Of a stretch of 64,000 nt of DNA, positions 1 through 8,639 are shown in pieces. Position 1 is the first letter of the stretch; the number at the start of each line of letters is the position of its first letter. Made by a program: the position numbers and the translations under genes. The DNA comes from Brevundimonas sp. (GTDB taxonomy: Bacteria > Pseudomonadota > Alphaproteobacteria > Caulobacterales > Caulobacteraceae): contig NZ_QFNM01000001.1 of assembly GCF_003248455.1 (NCBI RefSeq), positions 1 through 64,000 of the forward strand, in the 5' to 3' direction. The notes beneath the pieces are model-generated. The model was not told where the DNA came from, did not search any database, and saw only the letters and a program-made list of their open reading frames with translations.

Positions 1-1038
1 GGTCAGTTCGACATTCTCCATCTCGAACAGGCGCTTGTACTGTTTGACCAGGGCGTTCTTCGGCTCGGTCAGGATCGTGACCAGGGCCGCCTCGTCCAGG
101 TCTTCCAGCGTCGCCAGGACCGGCAGACGGCCGATGAACTCGGGGATCAGGCCGAAGCGCATCAGATCGTCCGGCTCGACGCCCTTGAGGATGTCGCCCG
201 TCCGGCGTTCGTCGATCTCCTTGACCTGGGCGCCGAAACCGATGGAGGCGCCGGCCCCCCGCGCCGAGATCACCTTCTCCAGTCCGGCGAAGGCGCCGCC
301 GACGATGAACAGGATGTTGGCGGTGTCGACCTGCAGGAACTCCTGCTGCGGATGCTTGCGCCCGCCCTGGGGCGGCACGGAGGCGACGGTGCCTTCCATG
401 ATCTTCAGCAGGGCCTGCTGCACGCCCTCGCCCGAGACGTCGCGGGTGATCGACGGATTGTCGGACTTGCGGCTGATCTTGTCGATCTCGTCGATATAGA
501 CGATGCCGCGCTGAGCCCGCTCGACATTGTAGTCCGACGCCTGCAACAGCTTCAGAATGATGTTCTCGACGTCCTCGCCCACATAGCCGGCCTCGGTCAG
601 GGTGGTGGCGTCGGCCACGGTGAAGGGCACGTCGATGATGCGCGCCAGCGTCTGGGCCAGCAGCGTCTTGCCCGAGCCGGTCGGCCCGATCAGCATGATG
701 TTGGACTTGGCCAGTTCGACGTCGTTGTTCTTCGTCGCGTGGTTCAGGCGCTTGTAGTGGTTGTGCACCGCGACCGACAGCACCTTCTTGGCGTGAGCCT
801 GGCCGATGACATAGTCGTCCAGGACGTCGCGGATTTCCTTGGGCGAAGGCACGCCGTCGGTCGTCTTCTTGAAGCCGATCTTGTGCTCTTCGCGGATGAT
901 GTCCATGCACAGTTCGACGCACTCGTCGCAGATGAACACGGTCGGGCCCGCGATCAGTTTGCGGACCTCGTGCTGGCTCTTTCCACAGAACGAGCAGTAC
1001 AGGGTGCTTTTGGCGTCAGAGCCGGCTGCTTTGGTCAT
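1..1038 (-). CDS. clpX: ATP-dependent Clp protease ATP-binding subunit ClpX (3' end outside window)
   Basis: ClpX is the AAA+ unfoldase that feeds substrates to ClpP in the cytoplasm. Reading the complement from the ATG at 1038 gives a zinc-binding domain with Cys15, Cys18, Cys37 and Cys40, then a Walker A motif (GPTGSGKT), a Walker B motif (IDEIDK) and the ClpX-type sensor region ending in RFGLIPEFIGRLP. About 346 codons are present; the family is usually near 420, so the C-terminal small domain lies beyond the window edge. clpP is the next minus-strand housekeeping gene upstream, the usual clpP-clpX neighbourhood, although a HAD gene on the other strand and a small gene lie between them here. 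Confidence 0.97.
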   Translation of the reverse strand, partial: MTKAAGSDAKSTLYCSFCGKSQHEVRKLIAGPTVFICDECVELCMDIIREEHKIGFKKTTDGVPSPKEIRDVLDDYVIGQAHAKKVLSVAVHNHYKRLNHATKNNDVELAKSNIMLIGPTGSGKTLLAQTLARIIDVPFTVADATTLTEAGYVGEDVENIILKLLQASDYNVERAQRGIVYIDEIDKISRKSDNPSITRDVSGEGVQQALLKIMEGTVASVPPQGGRKHPQQEFLQVDTANILFIVGGAFAGLEKVISARGAGASIGFGAQVKEIDERRTGDILKGVEPDDLMRFGLIPEFIGRLPVLATLEDLDEAALVTILTEPKNALVKQYKRLFEMENVELT

Positions 1039-1232
1039 AGACCCTTATCTCACTCCCGCGGCGCGAACCGAAATGGGCCGCAACGCGCTTCCTCCACATT
1101 GATTCCAGCACACTGGATGCGAAGGTCTTCAAAAAATGACAATCACCCATCACACGTTCCACGACAACCCCGAAGGCGATGGGGGATGGTCGCACAACGT
1201 GGATGGGCCAGTGTCGACGGGGATCAAGGCGA

Positions 1233-1880
1233 ATGTCTGACATGGGAAATCCGGGCGCGGGGCGCCAGTCCCCCAGCCCTTGCCAGCCGATCGTAGCCTT
1301 CGATTTCGACGGCACGCTGACGATTCGCGACAGTTTCACCGAGTTTTTGCGCTGGCGCGCCGGACCGGGCGGCTGGGCGCTGGGCCTGGTCAAGCTGGCG
1401 CCGGCGCTGGCGGCCTATGCCCGCGACCGGGACCGCGGACGAATCAAGGCGGCCTCGGTGCGCGAGTTCCTGCACGGCGTGGATCGCCGTACGCTGGAAG
1501 TGGAGGCGGCGCGGTTCGCCGACCAGGCCTGGCCCCGCTTCATGCGGCCGGACGCGCTCAAGGTCTGGGACGACTGGGGCCGGCGCGGCGCCAGCCGCGT
1601 CATCGTGACCGCCTCGCCCACGATCACGGTCGCCCCCTTCGCCGCTCGGCTGGGCGCCGAGGCCCTGCTGGGCACCGAACTCGTGTTCGACGCGGACGAC
1701 CGGATCACCGGCGCCTTCGCCGGCCCCAACTGTCGCGGCGCGGAAAAGGTCCGGCGGCTCAAGGCGGCCTATGGCGACGCCATGACCCTGGCCGCCGCCT
1801 ACGGCGACACCTCGGGCGACGCGGAAATGCTGGAGATGGCCCAGGAGGCCGGCTTTCGCGTGTTTCGCGAAAAGCCCTGA
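1233..1880 (+). CDS. HAD-IB family phosphatase (SerB-like)
   Basis: A cytoplasmic HAD-superfamily phosphatase of about 215 residues. The N-terminal motif DFDGTLT supplies the nucleophile aspartate. VTASPT fits motif II, and the C-terminal AYGDTSGDAEML fits the metal-binding motif of the phosphoserine-phosphatase-like IB class. A small cap domain lies between motifs I and II. The ATG at 1233 is preferred because a purine-rich aagg lies just upstream; an in-frame start at 1179 would add a low-complexity extension. The gene lies between clpX and clpP on the opposite strand and shares no operon with them. The substrate cannot be read from sequence. Confidence 0.85.
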   Translation: MSDMGNPGAGRQSPSPCQPIVAFDFDGTLTIRDSFTEFLRWRAGPGGWALGLVKLAPALAAYARDRDRGRIKAASVREFLHGVDRRTLEVEAARFADQAWPRFMRPDALKVWDDWGRRGASRVIVTASPTITVAPFAARLGAEALLGTELVFDADDRITGAFAGPNCRGAEKVRRLKAAYGDAMTLAAAYGDTSGDAEMLEMAQEAGFRVFREKP

Positions 1881-1883
1881 CCC

Positions 1884-2204
1884 TCAGTTGCCGTCGGCGT
1901 CGACGTCGAACACCATCGGCTTGCCGCGCGTGGCGGGGTCCCAGCCGGCCGCGATGATGGAGGCGACGGCGGTCTTGACCGCATCGACGTTGACGCGCTG
2001 TTTCTCGACATCGGGACGGCCGTTCGGGCGCAAGGGCGCCGGGAATTGCACGATCGCCTCGCGCCTGTAGTCGGCGTGGCGCAGGGACACGGCCATGCCC
2101 TCCCAGACATTGCCGCCGACGGGCCGGGGCTGGCGGCGCAGCTCCCACACATAGGTCTCGCCATCGACCTCGATCCGGCCGGTCTGATCTCGCGTGAGCT
2201 GCAT
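1884..2204 (-). CDS. hypothetical protein, 106 aa
   Basis: A small soluble protein with no signal peptide or membrane segment that I can see. It starts MQLTRDQTGRI and is rich in charged residues and beta-type pattern (VWELRRQ, GMAVSLRHADY). It is convergent with the HAD phosphatase (stop codons a few bases apart) and lies downstream of clpP beyond a terminator, so it is probably transcribed separately. I do not recognise the family. Confidence 0.6.
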   Translation of the reverse strand: MQLTRDQTGRIEVDGETYVWELRRQPRPVGGNVWEGMAVSLRHADYRREAIVQFPAPLRPNGRPDVEKQRVNVDAVKTAVASIIAAGWDPATRGKPMVFDVDADGN

Positions 2205-2228
2205 GAGGGTTCCGATAGCACGAATGAA

Positions 2229-2256
2229 AAGGGCGCGCCGCGATGGGCGCGCCCTT
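2229..2256 (-). terminator. rho-independent terminator downstream of clpP
   Basis: An 11-bp perfect stem (aagggcgcgcc paired with ggcgcgccctt) with a short loop. On the minus strand it is followed by a T-rich run, 22 bases past the clpP stop. Confidence 0.8.
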
Positions 2257-2277
2257 GCCGTTTCCGATTCGGCCGGG

Positions 2278-2925
2278 TCAGTGGCCGGGAGTCTTCACCC
2301 CGTCGGCGTCGGCCTGTTCGCGGCGGTCATAGACATGGTCGACGATGCCCCAGGCCTTGGCCTCTTCGGCAGACATGAAGTGGTCGCGATCCAGCGTCTT
2401 CTCGACCTCCTCATAGGTGCGGCCGGTGTGATGGACGTAGATCTCGTTCAGGCGGCGCTTGGTGTAGCGGATGTCGGCGGCGTGCAGTTCGATGTCCGAC
2501 GCCTGCCCCCGGAACCCGCCCGACGGCTGGTGAACCATGACCCGCGCATTCGGCAGGGCGATCCGCTGGCCTGCGGCGCCGGCCGTCAGGATAAGCGAGC
2601 CGGCCGAGGCGGCCATCCCCATAACCACGGTCGAGACCGGCGACTTGATGTATTGCATGGTGTCGTAGATCGCCAGCGCCGACGTCACCTGACCGCCGGG
2701 GCTGTTGATGTACATGGAGATTTCCTTCTTCGGATTTTCCGATTCCAGGAACAGCAGCTGGGCGCAGATCAACGACGCCATGCCGTCCTCGAACGGCCCC
2801 GTCAGGAAGATGATCCGCTCGCGCAACAGGCGCGAGAAAATGTCGAAGGAGCGCTCGCCGCGGCTGGATTGCTCCACCACCATCGGGACGAGGTTCATAT
2901 TCATCAGTTCGATCGGATCGCGCAT
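2278..2925 (-). CDS. clpP: ATP-dependent Clp protease proteolytic subunit ClpP
   Basis: ClpP is the tetradecameric serine protease that degrades substrates unfolded by ClpX or ClpA. The 215-residue protein has the full catalytic triad: Ser107 in GMAASAGS, His132 in VHQPSGG and Asp181 in DRDHF. The length and the N-terminus (MRDPIELMNMNLVPMVVEQ) match alphaproteobacterial ClpP. It lies between tig and clpX on the same strand, with its own terminator downstream and the tig terminator upstream, so it probably has its own promoter in 2926-3030. Confidence 0.98.
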   Translation of the reverse strand: MRDPIELMNMNLVPMVVEQSSRGERSFDIFSRLLRERIIFLTGPFEDGMASLICAQLLFLESENPKKEISMYINSPGGQVTSALAIYDTMQYIKSPVSTVVMGMAASAGSLILTAGAAGQRIALPNARVMVHQPSGGFRGQASDIELHAADIRYTKRRLNEIYVHHTGRTYEEVEKTLDRDHFMSAEEAKAWGIVDHVYDRREQADADGVKTPGH

Positions 2926-3030
2926 ATGGCCTTCTCGATAATGCTGGGGACGCGCGACTCACAGACGCACGCCTTGTTGTTCTGCATATCGCGTCATGAA
3001 GGCCGCCTTACAAGACCAGCTCCGGACACG

Positions 3031-3063
3031 AAAAAGGCGGGGGTCGTGAGACCTCCGCCTTTT
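3031..3063 (-). terminator. rho-independent terminator downstream of tig
   Basis: A long stem (aaaaggcggggg paired with cctccgcctttt, one mismatch) with a short loop, immediately 3' of the tig stop on the minus strand. The T-rich arm works in both orientations. Confidence 0.8.
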
Positions 3064-3086
3064 GGATCATCATAAGACGGCGAAGA

Positions 3087-4391
3087 TCAGCCTTCTTCTT
3101 CCTCGTCCTTCAGCAGCTCTTCCTTGGTGATCGGCTTGTCGGTCACGTCGGCGACGCCGACGATCAGGTCGACGACCTTTTCTTCGTAGATCGGGGCGCG
3201 CATCTGGGCGGCGGCGTTGGGGTTCTGGCGGTAGAAGTTCAGGACGGCCTGCTCCTGGCCCGGATAGTTGCGGGCTTCCTGGAGCAGGGCGGCGTTCAGT
3301 TCCTGGTCCGTGACCTGGACGTTGTTGGCGCGGCCGATTTCGGCCAGGACCAGACCCAGGCGCACGCGGCGCTCGGCGATCTTGCGGTATTCGGCCTTCA
3401 GGTCCTCGTCGGACTTCTTGGCGTCTTCCTCGGGCAGGCGGCCGGCGGCCTTGTCGGCCTCGACCTGTTGCCAGATGCCGTCGAACTCGGCCTCCACCAT
3501 CTTGGGCGGCAGCGGGAAGTCGTGGGCCTCGTCCAACTGGTCGAGCAGGGCGCGCTTCAGCTTGAAGCGGGCGGCGCCGGCGTACTGCTGGTCCAGGTTG
3601 GACTTCAGCAGCTCCTTCAGCTTGTCCAGCGATTCCAGGCCGATGCGGGTGGCGAAATCGTCGTCGATCTTGGATTCGGCCTCGGCCTTGATGGCTTTCA
3701 CCTTGATGTCGAAGGTGGCCTTCTTGCCGGCCAGATGGGCGGCCTGATAATTCTCGGGGAAGGTGACTTCGATGGTCTTTTCCTCGCCGACCTTGGCGCC
3801 GGTCAGCTGCTCCTCGAAGCCGGGGATGAAACGGCCCGAGCCGATCACCAGGTCCGCGTCCTCGGCGGCGCCGCCTTCGAAGGGCTCGCCGTCCAGCTTG
3901 CCCAGGAAGTCGATCGTCAGTTGGTCGCCTTCGGCGGCCTTGACGCTCTTGCCCTTCTTGTCCTCATAGGTCTTGGCCTGACCGGCCAGTTCCTTGAGGG
4001 CCTCGTCCAGATCGGCGTCCGACGCTTCATAGGTCGGGCGTTCCAGCTTCAGGGTCTTGGGATCGACCGGCTCGAACTCCGGCATGATCTCCAGCGCCAT
4101 TTCATAGGCCAGGTCTTCCTGACCGGCGATGACCTTGTCCATGTCGGAGGTCAGCTTCATCTCGGCCGGGGCGGCGGGGCGAATCTTGGCTTCGTCCAGG
4201 GCCTTCTGGCTGGTTTCGTTCAGCTCGGCGTTGATGATCTCGCCCATGAATTCGCGGCCGAAGGTCTTCTTGACGTGGGCGACCGGCACCTTGCCCGGAC
4301 GGAAGCCCTTCAGCTTCACCTGCGGGGCGACTTCCTTGACGCGGGCGTCGAGCTTCTCGTTCAGCTCCGCGACGGGAATGACGACTTGCAT
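3087..4391 (-). CDS. tig: trigger factor (ribosome-associated chaperone / PPIase)
   Basis: Trigger factor binds at the ribosome exit tunnel and helps nascent chains fold. The 434-residue product has three parts. An N-terminal ribosome-binding domain carries the signature GFRPGKVP at about residues 29-36. A central FKBP-type domain (GDQLTIDFLGKLDGEPFEGG, then IPGFEEQLTGAKVGE) follows, and then a long helical C-terminal chaperone domain ending in an acidic tail (LLKDEEEEG). The ATG at 4391 (MQVVIPVAELNEKL) matches the family start; the frame stays open upstream but that extension is not trigger-factor-like. tig followed by clpP and clpX is the classical bacterial order. Confidence 0.97.
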   Translation of the reverse strand: MQVVIPVAELNEKLDARVKEVAPQVKLKGFRPGKVPVAHVKKTFGREFMGEIINAELNETSQKALDEAKIRPAAPAEMKLTSDMDKVIAGQEDLAYEMALEIMPEFEPVDPKTLKLERPTYEASDADLDEALKELAGQAKTYEDKKGKSVKAAEGDQLTIDFLGKLDGEPFEGGAAEDADLVIGSGRFIPGFEEQLTGAKVGEEKTIEVTFPENYQAAHLAGKKATFDIKVKAIKAEAESKIDDDFATRIGLESLDKLKELLKSNLDQQYAGAARFKLKRALLDQLDEAHDFPLPPKMVEAEFDGIWQQVEADKAAGRLPEEDAKKSDEDLKAEYRKIAERRVRLGLVLAEIGRANNVQVTDQELNAALLQEARNYPGQEQAVLNFYRQNPNAAAQMRAPIYEEKVVDLIVGVADVTDKPITKEELLKDEEEEG

Positions 4392-4594
4392 GGTCGGGAC
4401 TTCTGACGCTCTGGGGCGCATGGCCGTGGGACACGGCGGGCGCGGAATGGATAAAGCAAGAAGGCCGCCCCGCCCGGTCATGGGCAGCAGCGGCGCCTCG
4501 AAGCCCGCCCTTATGTCGAGAAGGGCCCCAAAGGTCAACGCGAGCGTGATCCTGACCTGTGGTTTCGCGCATGGGGCCGCCCTATGTTGTCGCG

Positions 4595-5296
4595 ATGAAC
4601 CAGTCGGCCCCTCCCATCGGCGTCTTCGTCACGCCCGTCACCCCGCTTCAGCAGAACTGCACGACGGTTTGGTGCGCCGTAACCAAAAAGGCCGCGGTCA
4701 TCGACCCCGGCGGTTCGGTGGATGCGATCGTGGACGAGGCGGCGCGGCGCGGCCTGACGCTGGACCAGATCTGGATCACCCACGGGCACCTGGACCACGC
4801 GGGCGGGGCCGCCGAAATGCAGGAGAAAACCGGCGCGCCCATCGTCGGGCCGCACAAGGCGGATCAGTTCTGGATCGACCGGATCGTGGAAAGCGGCCGG
4901 ATGTACGGCCTTCCCGACGCCCGCCCCTTCGCACCCGACCGCTGGCTGGAGGATGGCGATGTCGTCAGCCTGGGCGAAACCCGATGGGAGGTGCGGCATT
5001 GTCCCGGCCACACGCCCGGTCACGTGGTCTTCTTCAACCGCGCGGCGCGATTCGCCCAGGTCGGCGACGTGCTGTTCAAGGGATCGGTGGGCCGCACCGA
5101 CTTTCCGATGAGCGACCCGCCGGCCTTGATCCGGTCGGTGGTGGAAAAGCTGTGGCCGATGGGCGACGACGTGACCTTCGTGCCGGGCCACGGGCCGATC
5201 TCGACCTTTGGCGAGGAACGGCGCACCAACCCGTTCGTGTCCGACGCCGCGCTTGGTCGCGCGCCGATCCGGCGCGAGCCGATCGGACCCGCCTGA
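4595..5296 (+). CDS. MBL-fold metallo-hydrolase, glyoxalase II-like
   Basis: A cytoplasmic metallo-beta-lactamase-fold hydrolase of 233 residues. The dinuclear metal site is visible: THGHLDHAGG (HxHxDH), then HCPGHTPGH with the third His, the bridging Asp in VGDVLFKGSVGRTDF, and a final VPGHGP. This pattern is typical of YcbL/GloB-related thioesterases of unknown substrate. The ATG at 4595 (MNQSAPPIG) is chosen; an in-frame ATG at 4559 would add 12 residues. The gene is divergent from tig and probably has its own promoter in the intergenic space. Confidence 0.85.
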   Translation: MNQSAPPIGVFVTPVTPLQQNCTTVWCAVTKKAAVIDPGGSVDAIVDEAARRGLTLDQIWITHGHLDHAGGAAEMQEKTGAPIVGPHKADQFWIDRIVESGRMYGLPDARPFAPDRWLEDGDVVSLGETRWEVRHCPGHTPGHVVFFNRAARFAQVGDVLFKGSVGRTDFPMSDPPALIRSVVEKLWPMGDDVTFVPGHGPISTFGEERRTNPFVSDAALGRAPIRREPIGPA

Positions 5297-5299
5297 GTC

Positions 5300-5587
5300 T
5301 CAGCGACGCAGCATCATGCCGATGATCACGCCAAGGCCCAGCGCATAGAGGGTCGTGCGGATCGGTTCGTCGCGAATGCCCTCGCGGGCGTCGTCGATCT
5401 GGTCCGCGACCTTCTGGCGCACCCGCTCGGCGTCGTCCTTGACGGCCTGGCGAATGGAGGCGACCGAGCCCTCATCCTCTCCCGAGGCCAATATGGCGTC
5501 GGCCTCTCGGTCCAGCCGCTGGGTCAGGCCGTCGTCTTCGACGACGATGTCGTCGGGGGTCGGGGCGGCGATGGGGCTCTGGGTCAT
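5300..5587 (-). CDS. DUF883/YqjD-like membrane-anchored protein
   Basis: A 95-residue protein with an acidic N-terminus, a long charged helical stretch (VKDDAERVRQKVADQIDDAR) and one C-terminal membrane helix (ALGLGVIIGMMLRR). This layout matches ElaB/YqjD/DUF883-type inner-membrane proteins, some of which bind ribosomes in stationary phase; that role is an inference by family. A GGAG ribosome-binding site precedes the ATG. A second protein of the same architecture lies at 46709-47014. Confidence 0.65.
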   Translation of the reverse strand: MTQSPIAAPTPDDIVVEDDGLTQRLDREADAILASGEDEGSVASIRQAVKDDAERVRQKVADQIDDAREGIRDEPIRTTLYALGLGVIIGMMLRR

Positions 5588-5727
5588 GTCGATCTCCGGG
5601 TTCGGTCAAGAAACCAGCAGGGCGCGCGCAGGTTCCGCCGCGGCGGCCCGCCCCTGCGGCATGAAGGCGCGCAAGGTCGAACGCGGCCGCGCGCCAGGCG
5701 TTGTTCCTCCGTCGAAAGGAAAACGCC

Positions 5728-5886
5728 ATGACCTATATCGAACCGACGCCGGCCGGCGCGCCGCAGCCTGAAATCCCGCCCGCTCCGCCTCCCGAACCGG
5801 AAATCCAGCCCTCCGACACGCCCGACGAACTTCCCCCGCTGGAGCCTGGCGGCGGCGATGAAGGGGATTCCCGGCCGTATGGTTGA
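5728..5886 (+). CDS. small proline-rich acidic protein, 52 aa
   Basis: A short ORF preceded by a good ribosome-binding site (gaaagga) 7 bases before the ATG. The product is almost entirely Pro, Glu, Gly and Asp and is likely disordered. There is no signal peptide. The function is unknown; the strong ribosome-binding site is the main evidence that it is real. Confidence 0.55.
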   Translation: MTYIEPTPAGAPQPEIPPAPPPEPEIQPSDTPDELPPLEPGGGDEGDSRPYG

Positions 5887-6012
5887 CGGGGCGAATCGAG
5901 CCGTGCGGAGATGCTCAGAGCCGTGACAGTAAAACAGGGTTCCGAACGGAACCGTCACCGAGTCACTGGGTTCACTTCAGCAAGCGCAACGGCGATACTG
6001 AAAGGAACACCG

Positions 6013-6231
6013 ATGGACAGCCAACCCACCCGACCCTCCGGCGTTTCCAAGCGAGGCTTCGCTTCCATGGACCCGGAACGTCAGCGCGAAATCGCCCGCA
6101 AGGGCGGCGCCAGCGTACCTAGCGAGAAGCGCAGTTTCTCACAGGATCGCAGCCTTGCCGCCCAAGCCGGCCGCAAAGGCGGCGAGGCTTCGCACGGCGC
6201 GAAAAAGGATCCGGCGGAGAAGCCGGCCTAG
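6013..6231 (+). CDS. KGG-repeat general stress protein
   Basis: A 72-residue hydrophilic protein with two copies of the KGG motif (EIARKGGASV and QAGRKGGEAS), as in YciG/GsiB-like stress proteins. These are small, disordered, glycine-rich proteins induced by general stress. AAAGGA lies 7 bases before the ATG at 6013, which rules out the longer frame from 5911. A strong terminator follows at 6271. Confidence 0.85.
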   Translation: MDSQPTRPSGVSKRGFASMDPERQREIARKGGASVPSEKRSFSQDRSLAAQAGRKGGEASHGAKKDPAEKPA

Positions 6232-6270
6232 GCGGCTTCACGACCAACCGATCCTGACGCAACGATTCAG

Positions 6271-6303
6271 GGGCGGCCCGTCGCAGGACGGGCCGCCCTT
6301 TTC
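6271..6303 (+). terminator. rho-independent terminator
   Basis: A perfect GC stem (gggcggcccgt paired with acgggccgccc) with a short loop, followed by TTTTCTT. It ends the KGG gene transcript and, with its A-rich left flank, may also stop the convergent EgtB-EgtD transcript. Confidence 0.85.
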
Positions 6304-6341
6304 TTATGTCGGTTCTTCATGTCGGTCCTGGAACGGGGCTG

Positions 6342-8513
6342 TCAGCCTCGGAGCAGCGACAAGGCCACGCTGGGTTCGGGCGAGACGTCGATGCGCGACA
6401 CCGACCATCCCGCCGCCTCGGCCATCGACCGGATGGTCTCGGGCGTGAACTTGCGCGAGCTTTCGGTGTGGATCGTCTCGCCCTCCAGGAAACGGAAGGT
6501 GCGGCCGTCGATGCGGGCCGTGGTCGGGGCGATCGCGCGAAGATGCATCTCCATTCGCGATGTCTCCGGGTTCCACACCGCCTGGTGCGCAAAGGCGTCC
6601 AAGTCGAAATCGGCGTGCAGCTCGGCGTTGGCGCGGGCCAGCAGATTCTTGTTGAAGGCCGCCGTCACGCCTCGGGCGTCGTCATAGGCGGCGACCAGGA
6701 CGCCGGCGTCCTTGACCATATCGGTTCCCAGTATGAACAGGCTCCCCTCCCCCAGCATCCGCCGCGCGGCGGCCAGGAAGCGCACGGCCTCGTCCGGTTC
6801 CAGATTGCCGATGGTCGAACCGGGGAAGAAACCGATCCGACGCCCCCGAGGCAGGTCGTCTGGAAGGTGCGACAAGTGTTCGAAATCGCCCAGCAGCGGT
6901 TGGACCCGCAGACCGGGATAGTCCGCCCCGATCCGTCGGGCGGCGTCCGCCAGGGCGCTTTCGCTGATATCCAGCGGCACATAGGCCCCCAGGTCCGGCG
7001 CCGCGTCCAGCAGGATGCGGGTCTTTTCGCTGGCGCCCGACCCGAACTCGACCAGCACGGCGTCGGGTCCGAAATCGGCGGTCAGGTCCCCCGCCCGTTC
7101 GCGCAGCAGCGCCGTCTCCTGCCGCGTGGGATAGTATTCCGTCAGGGTGGTGATGTCCTCGAACAGGCGCGAACCCTCGGCGTCATAGAACCATTTGGGC
7201 GGAACGGCCTTCTGCGGCTGCGACAGGCCCCGGATCATGTCGCGCCGGAAGGCGGCGGTCTGGGCGTCGTCCTCCCGCGTCGGGGACGGGTCGCCCCGGG
7301 GCGCGTCGGCGTCTGCGGCTAGTCTCAGACCCATGAAGGCCCACCTTTGCTGGGGATAGTAGAAGTTGCGATAGGTCCGTCGCGCATGGCCGGGCGGCGT
7401 GGCGAAGGCGCCGCCGCGCAGCACCATCTGATTGGCCATGAACTTGCCGTTGTATTCGGCGGCCGTCCCCGGCGTGGGCTGGAACCCCGGATAGGGGGCG
7501 TAGGCGCTGGCCGTCCACTGCCATACCTCGCCCGACAGATTGGAGAAGGCGGCCGGATCGGTCGCGGCCGCATGCTCCCATTCCGCCTCGGTCGGCAGGC
7601 GTTTTCCGGCCCAGCGCGCATAGGCGTCGGCCTCGTAGAAGCTGATGTGGCGCGCCGGCGCGTCGGGATCGACGGGCGCGCGCCCCGCCAGCCCCATCGT
7701 CGTCCAGACGTCGCCGTCGCGGCACCAGTACAGGGGCGCGGTCCAGCCCTCGGCCTTCACCGTCGCCCAGCCGTCCGCCAGCCACAGATCCGCCCGACCA
7801 TAGCCGTCGTCGGCCATGAAGCGCAGCCAGTCGCCGTTTGTCACCAGATCGGCGGCCAGGGCGAACGGCTCCAGCCAGACCTTGTGCGCGGGGCCTTCGT
7901 TGTCGAAGCCGAAGCCGGCGCCGTCATGGCCGATAAGGGCCAGTCCGCCGTCGAAGGCGACCATGCCGCCTCGCGCCGGTTCGGGCGGCGCGCGTCGCGG
8001 CTCGACCCGATAGGCGGCGGGATCCAACGGCGATCGCGACATCAGGTTCAGCACATCCATCAGGAACAGCTCCTGATGCTGCTGATCGTGGTTCAGGCCC
8101 AGTTCCAGCAGATAGCGATGCTGGCCGCCCGACGGCGACCGGGCCAGCCAGTCGATCATTCGCCGGTCGATCTCGCGCCGATAGGCCAGGACTTCGTCGA
8201 CCGAGGGCCGGGTCATGAGCCCCCGCTGGTCGCGCGCCACGCGCTGGCCCAGCGCTTCATAGTAGGAGTTGAACAGTTGCTGGAAGCGAGGATCGACCGG
8301 CCGATAGTCCGGGTCGTCGGCCAGGATCATCGCCTCGAAGAACCAGCTGGTGTGCGCGAGATGCCATTTGCCGGGGCTGCAGTCGGCCATGGCCTGGGCC
8401 GAAAGGTCCTCGACCGACAGGCCGCCTGCAAGATCGACCATGGCCGCGCGCACGGCCCGATAGCGCGCAACGTCGGACATCGCCCCGGGAGCCGTCTGGA
8501 GGAGCGCGTTCAT
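6342..8513 (-). CDS. fused ergothioneine synthase EgtB + histidine methyltransferase EgtD
   Basis: One 723-residue ORF with two enzymes of ergothioneine synthesis. Residues about 1-405 are EgtB, the iron sulfoxide synthase: a DinB-like domain with His51 or His54 (KWHLAHTSWFFE) plus His142 and His146 in HDQQHQE, then a formylglycine-synthase-fold domain (LPTEAEWEHAA, VLRGGAFATPP). Residues about 410-723 are EgtD, the SAM-dependent trimethylating enzyme that makes hercynine (VPPKWFYDAEGSRLF, VEFGSGASEKT, FFPGSTIGN). The usual bacterial arrangement is two genes; fungal Egt1 is fused in the opposite order. No egtA, egtC or egtE is visible nearby. It probably protects against oxidants. Confidence 0.9.
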   Translation of the reverse strand: MNALLQTAPGAMSDVARYRAVRAAMVDLAGGLSVEDLSAQAMADCSPGKWHLAHTSWFFEAMILADDPDYRPVDPRFQQLFNSYYEALGQRVARDQRGLMTRPSVDEVLAYRREIDRRMIDWLARSPSGGQHRYLLELGLNHDQQHQELFLMDVLNLMSRSPLDPAAYRVEPRRAPPEPARGGMVAFDGGLALIGHDGAGFGFDNEGPAHKVWLEPFALAADLVTNGDWLRFMADDGYGRADLWLADGWATVKAEGWTAPLYWCRDGDVWTTMGLAGRAPVDPDAPARHISFYEADAYARWAGKRLPTEAEWEHAAATDPAAFSNLSGEVWQWTASAYAPYPGFQPTPGTAAEYNGKFMANQMVLRGGAFATPPGHARRTYRNFYYPQQRWAFMGLRLAADADAPRGDPSPTREDDAQTAAFRRDMIRGLSQPQKAVPPKWFYDAEGSRLFEDITTLTEYYPTRQETALLRERAGDLTADFGPDAVLVEFGSGASEKTRILLDAAPDLGAYVPLDISESALADAARRIGADYPGLRVQPLLGDFEHLSHLPDDLPRGRRIGFFPGSTIGNLEPDEAVRFLAAARRMLGEGSLFILGTDMVKDAGVLVAAYDDARGVTAAFNKNLLARANAELHADFDLDAFAHQAVWNPETSRMEMHLRAIAPTTARIDGRTFRFLEGETIHTESSRKFTPETIRSMAEAAGWSVSRIDVSPEPSVALSLLRG

Positions 8514-8639
8514 GTCAGCCGTTCCGTGCAGGAGCGCTCGACGACCCCGACCTGGCGTCCTGTCTTTCCATGGAACGTCGAACGTCAGGGGGGACCGGCG
8601 GTTCCCAACCGATTGGGCGGAAAGGACTTTGCGACCGCC

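Noticed and set aside
352..1296. 314-codon plus-strand frame over clpX
   Set aside because: Antisense to the clear ClpX motifs.
5911..6012. longer start for the KGG protein
   Set aside because: The added N-terminus is not KGG-like, while the ATG at 6013 has AAAGGA upstream.
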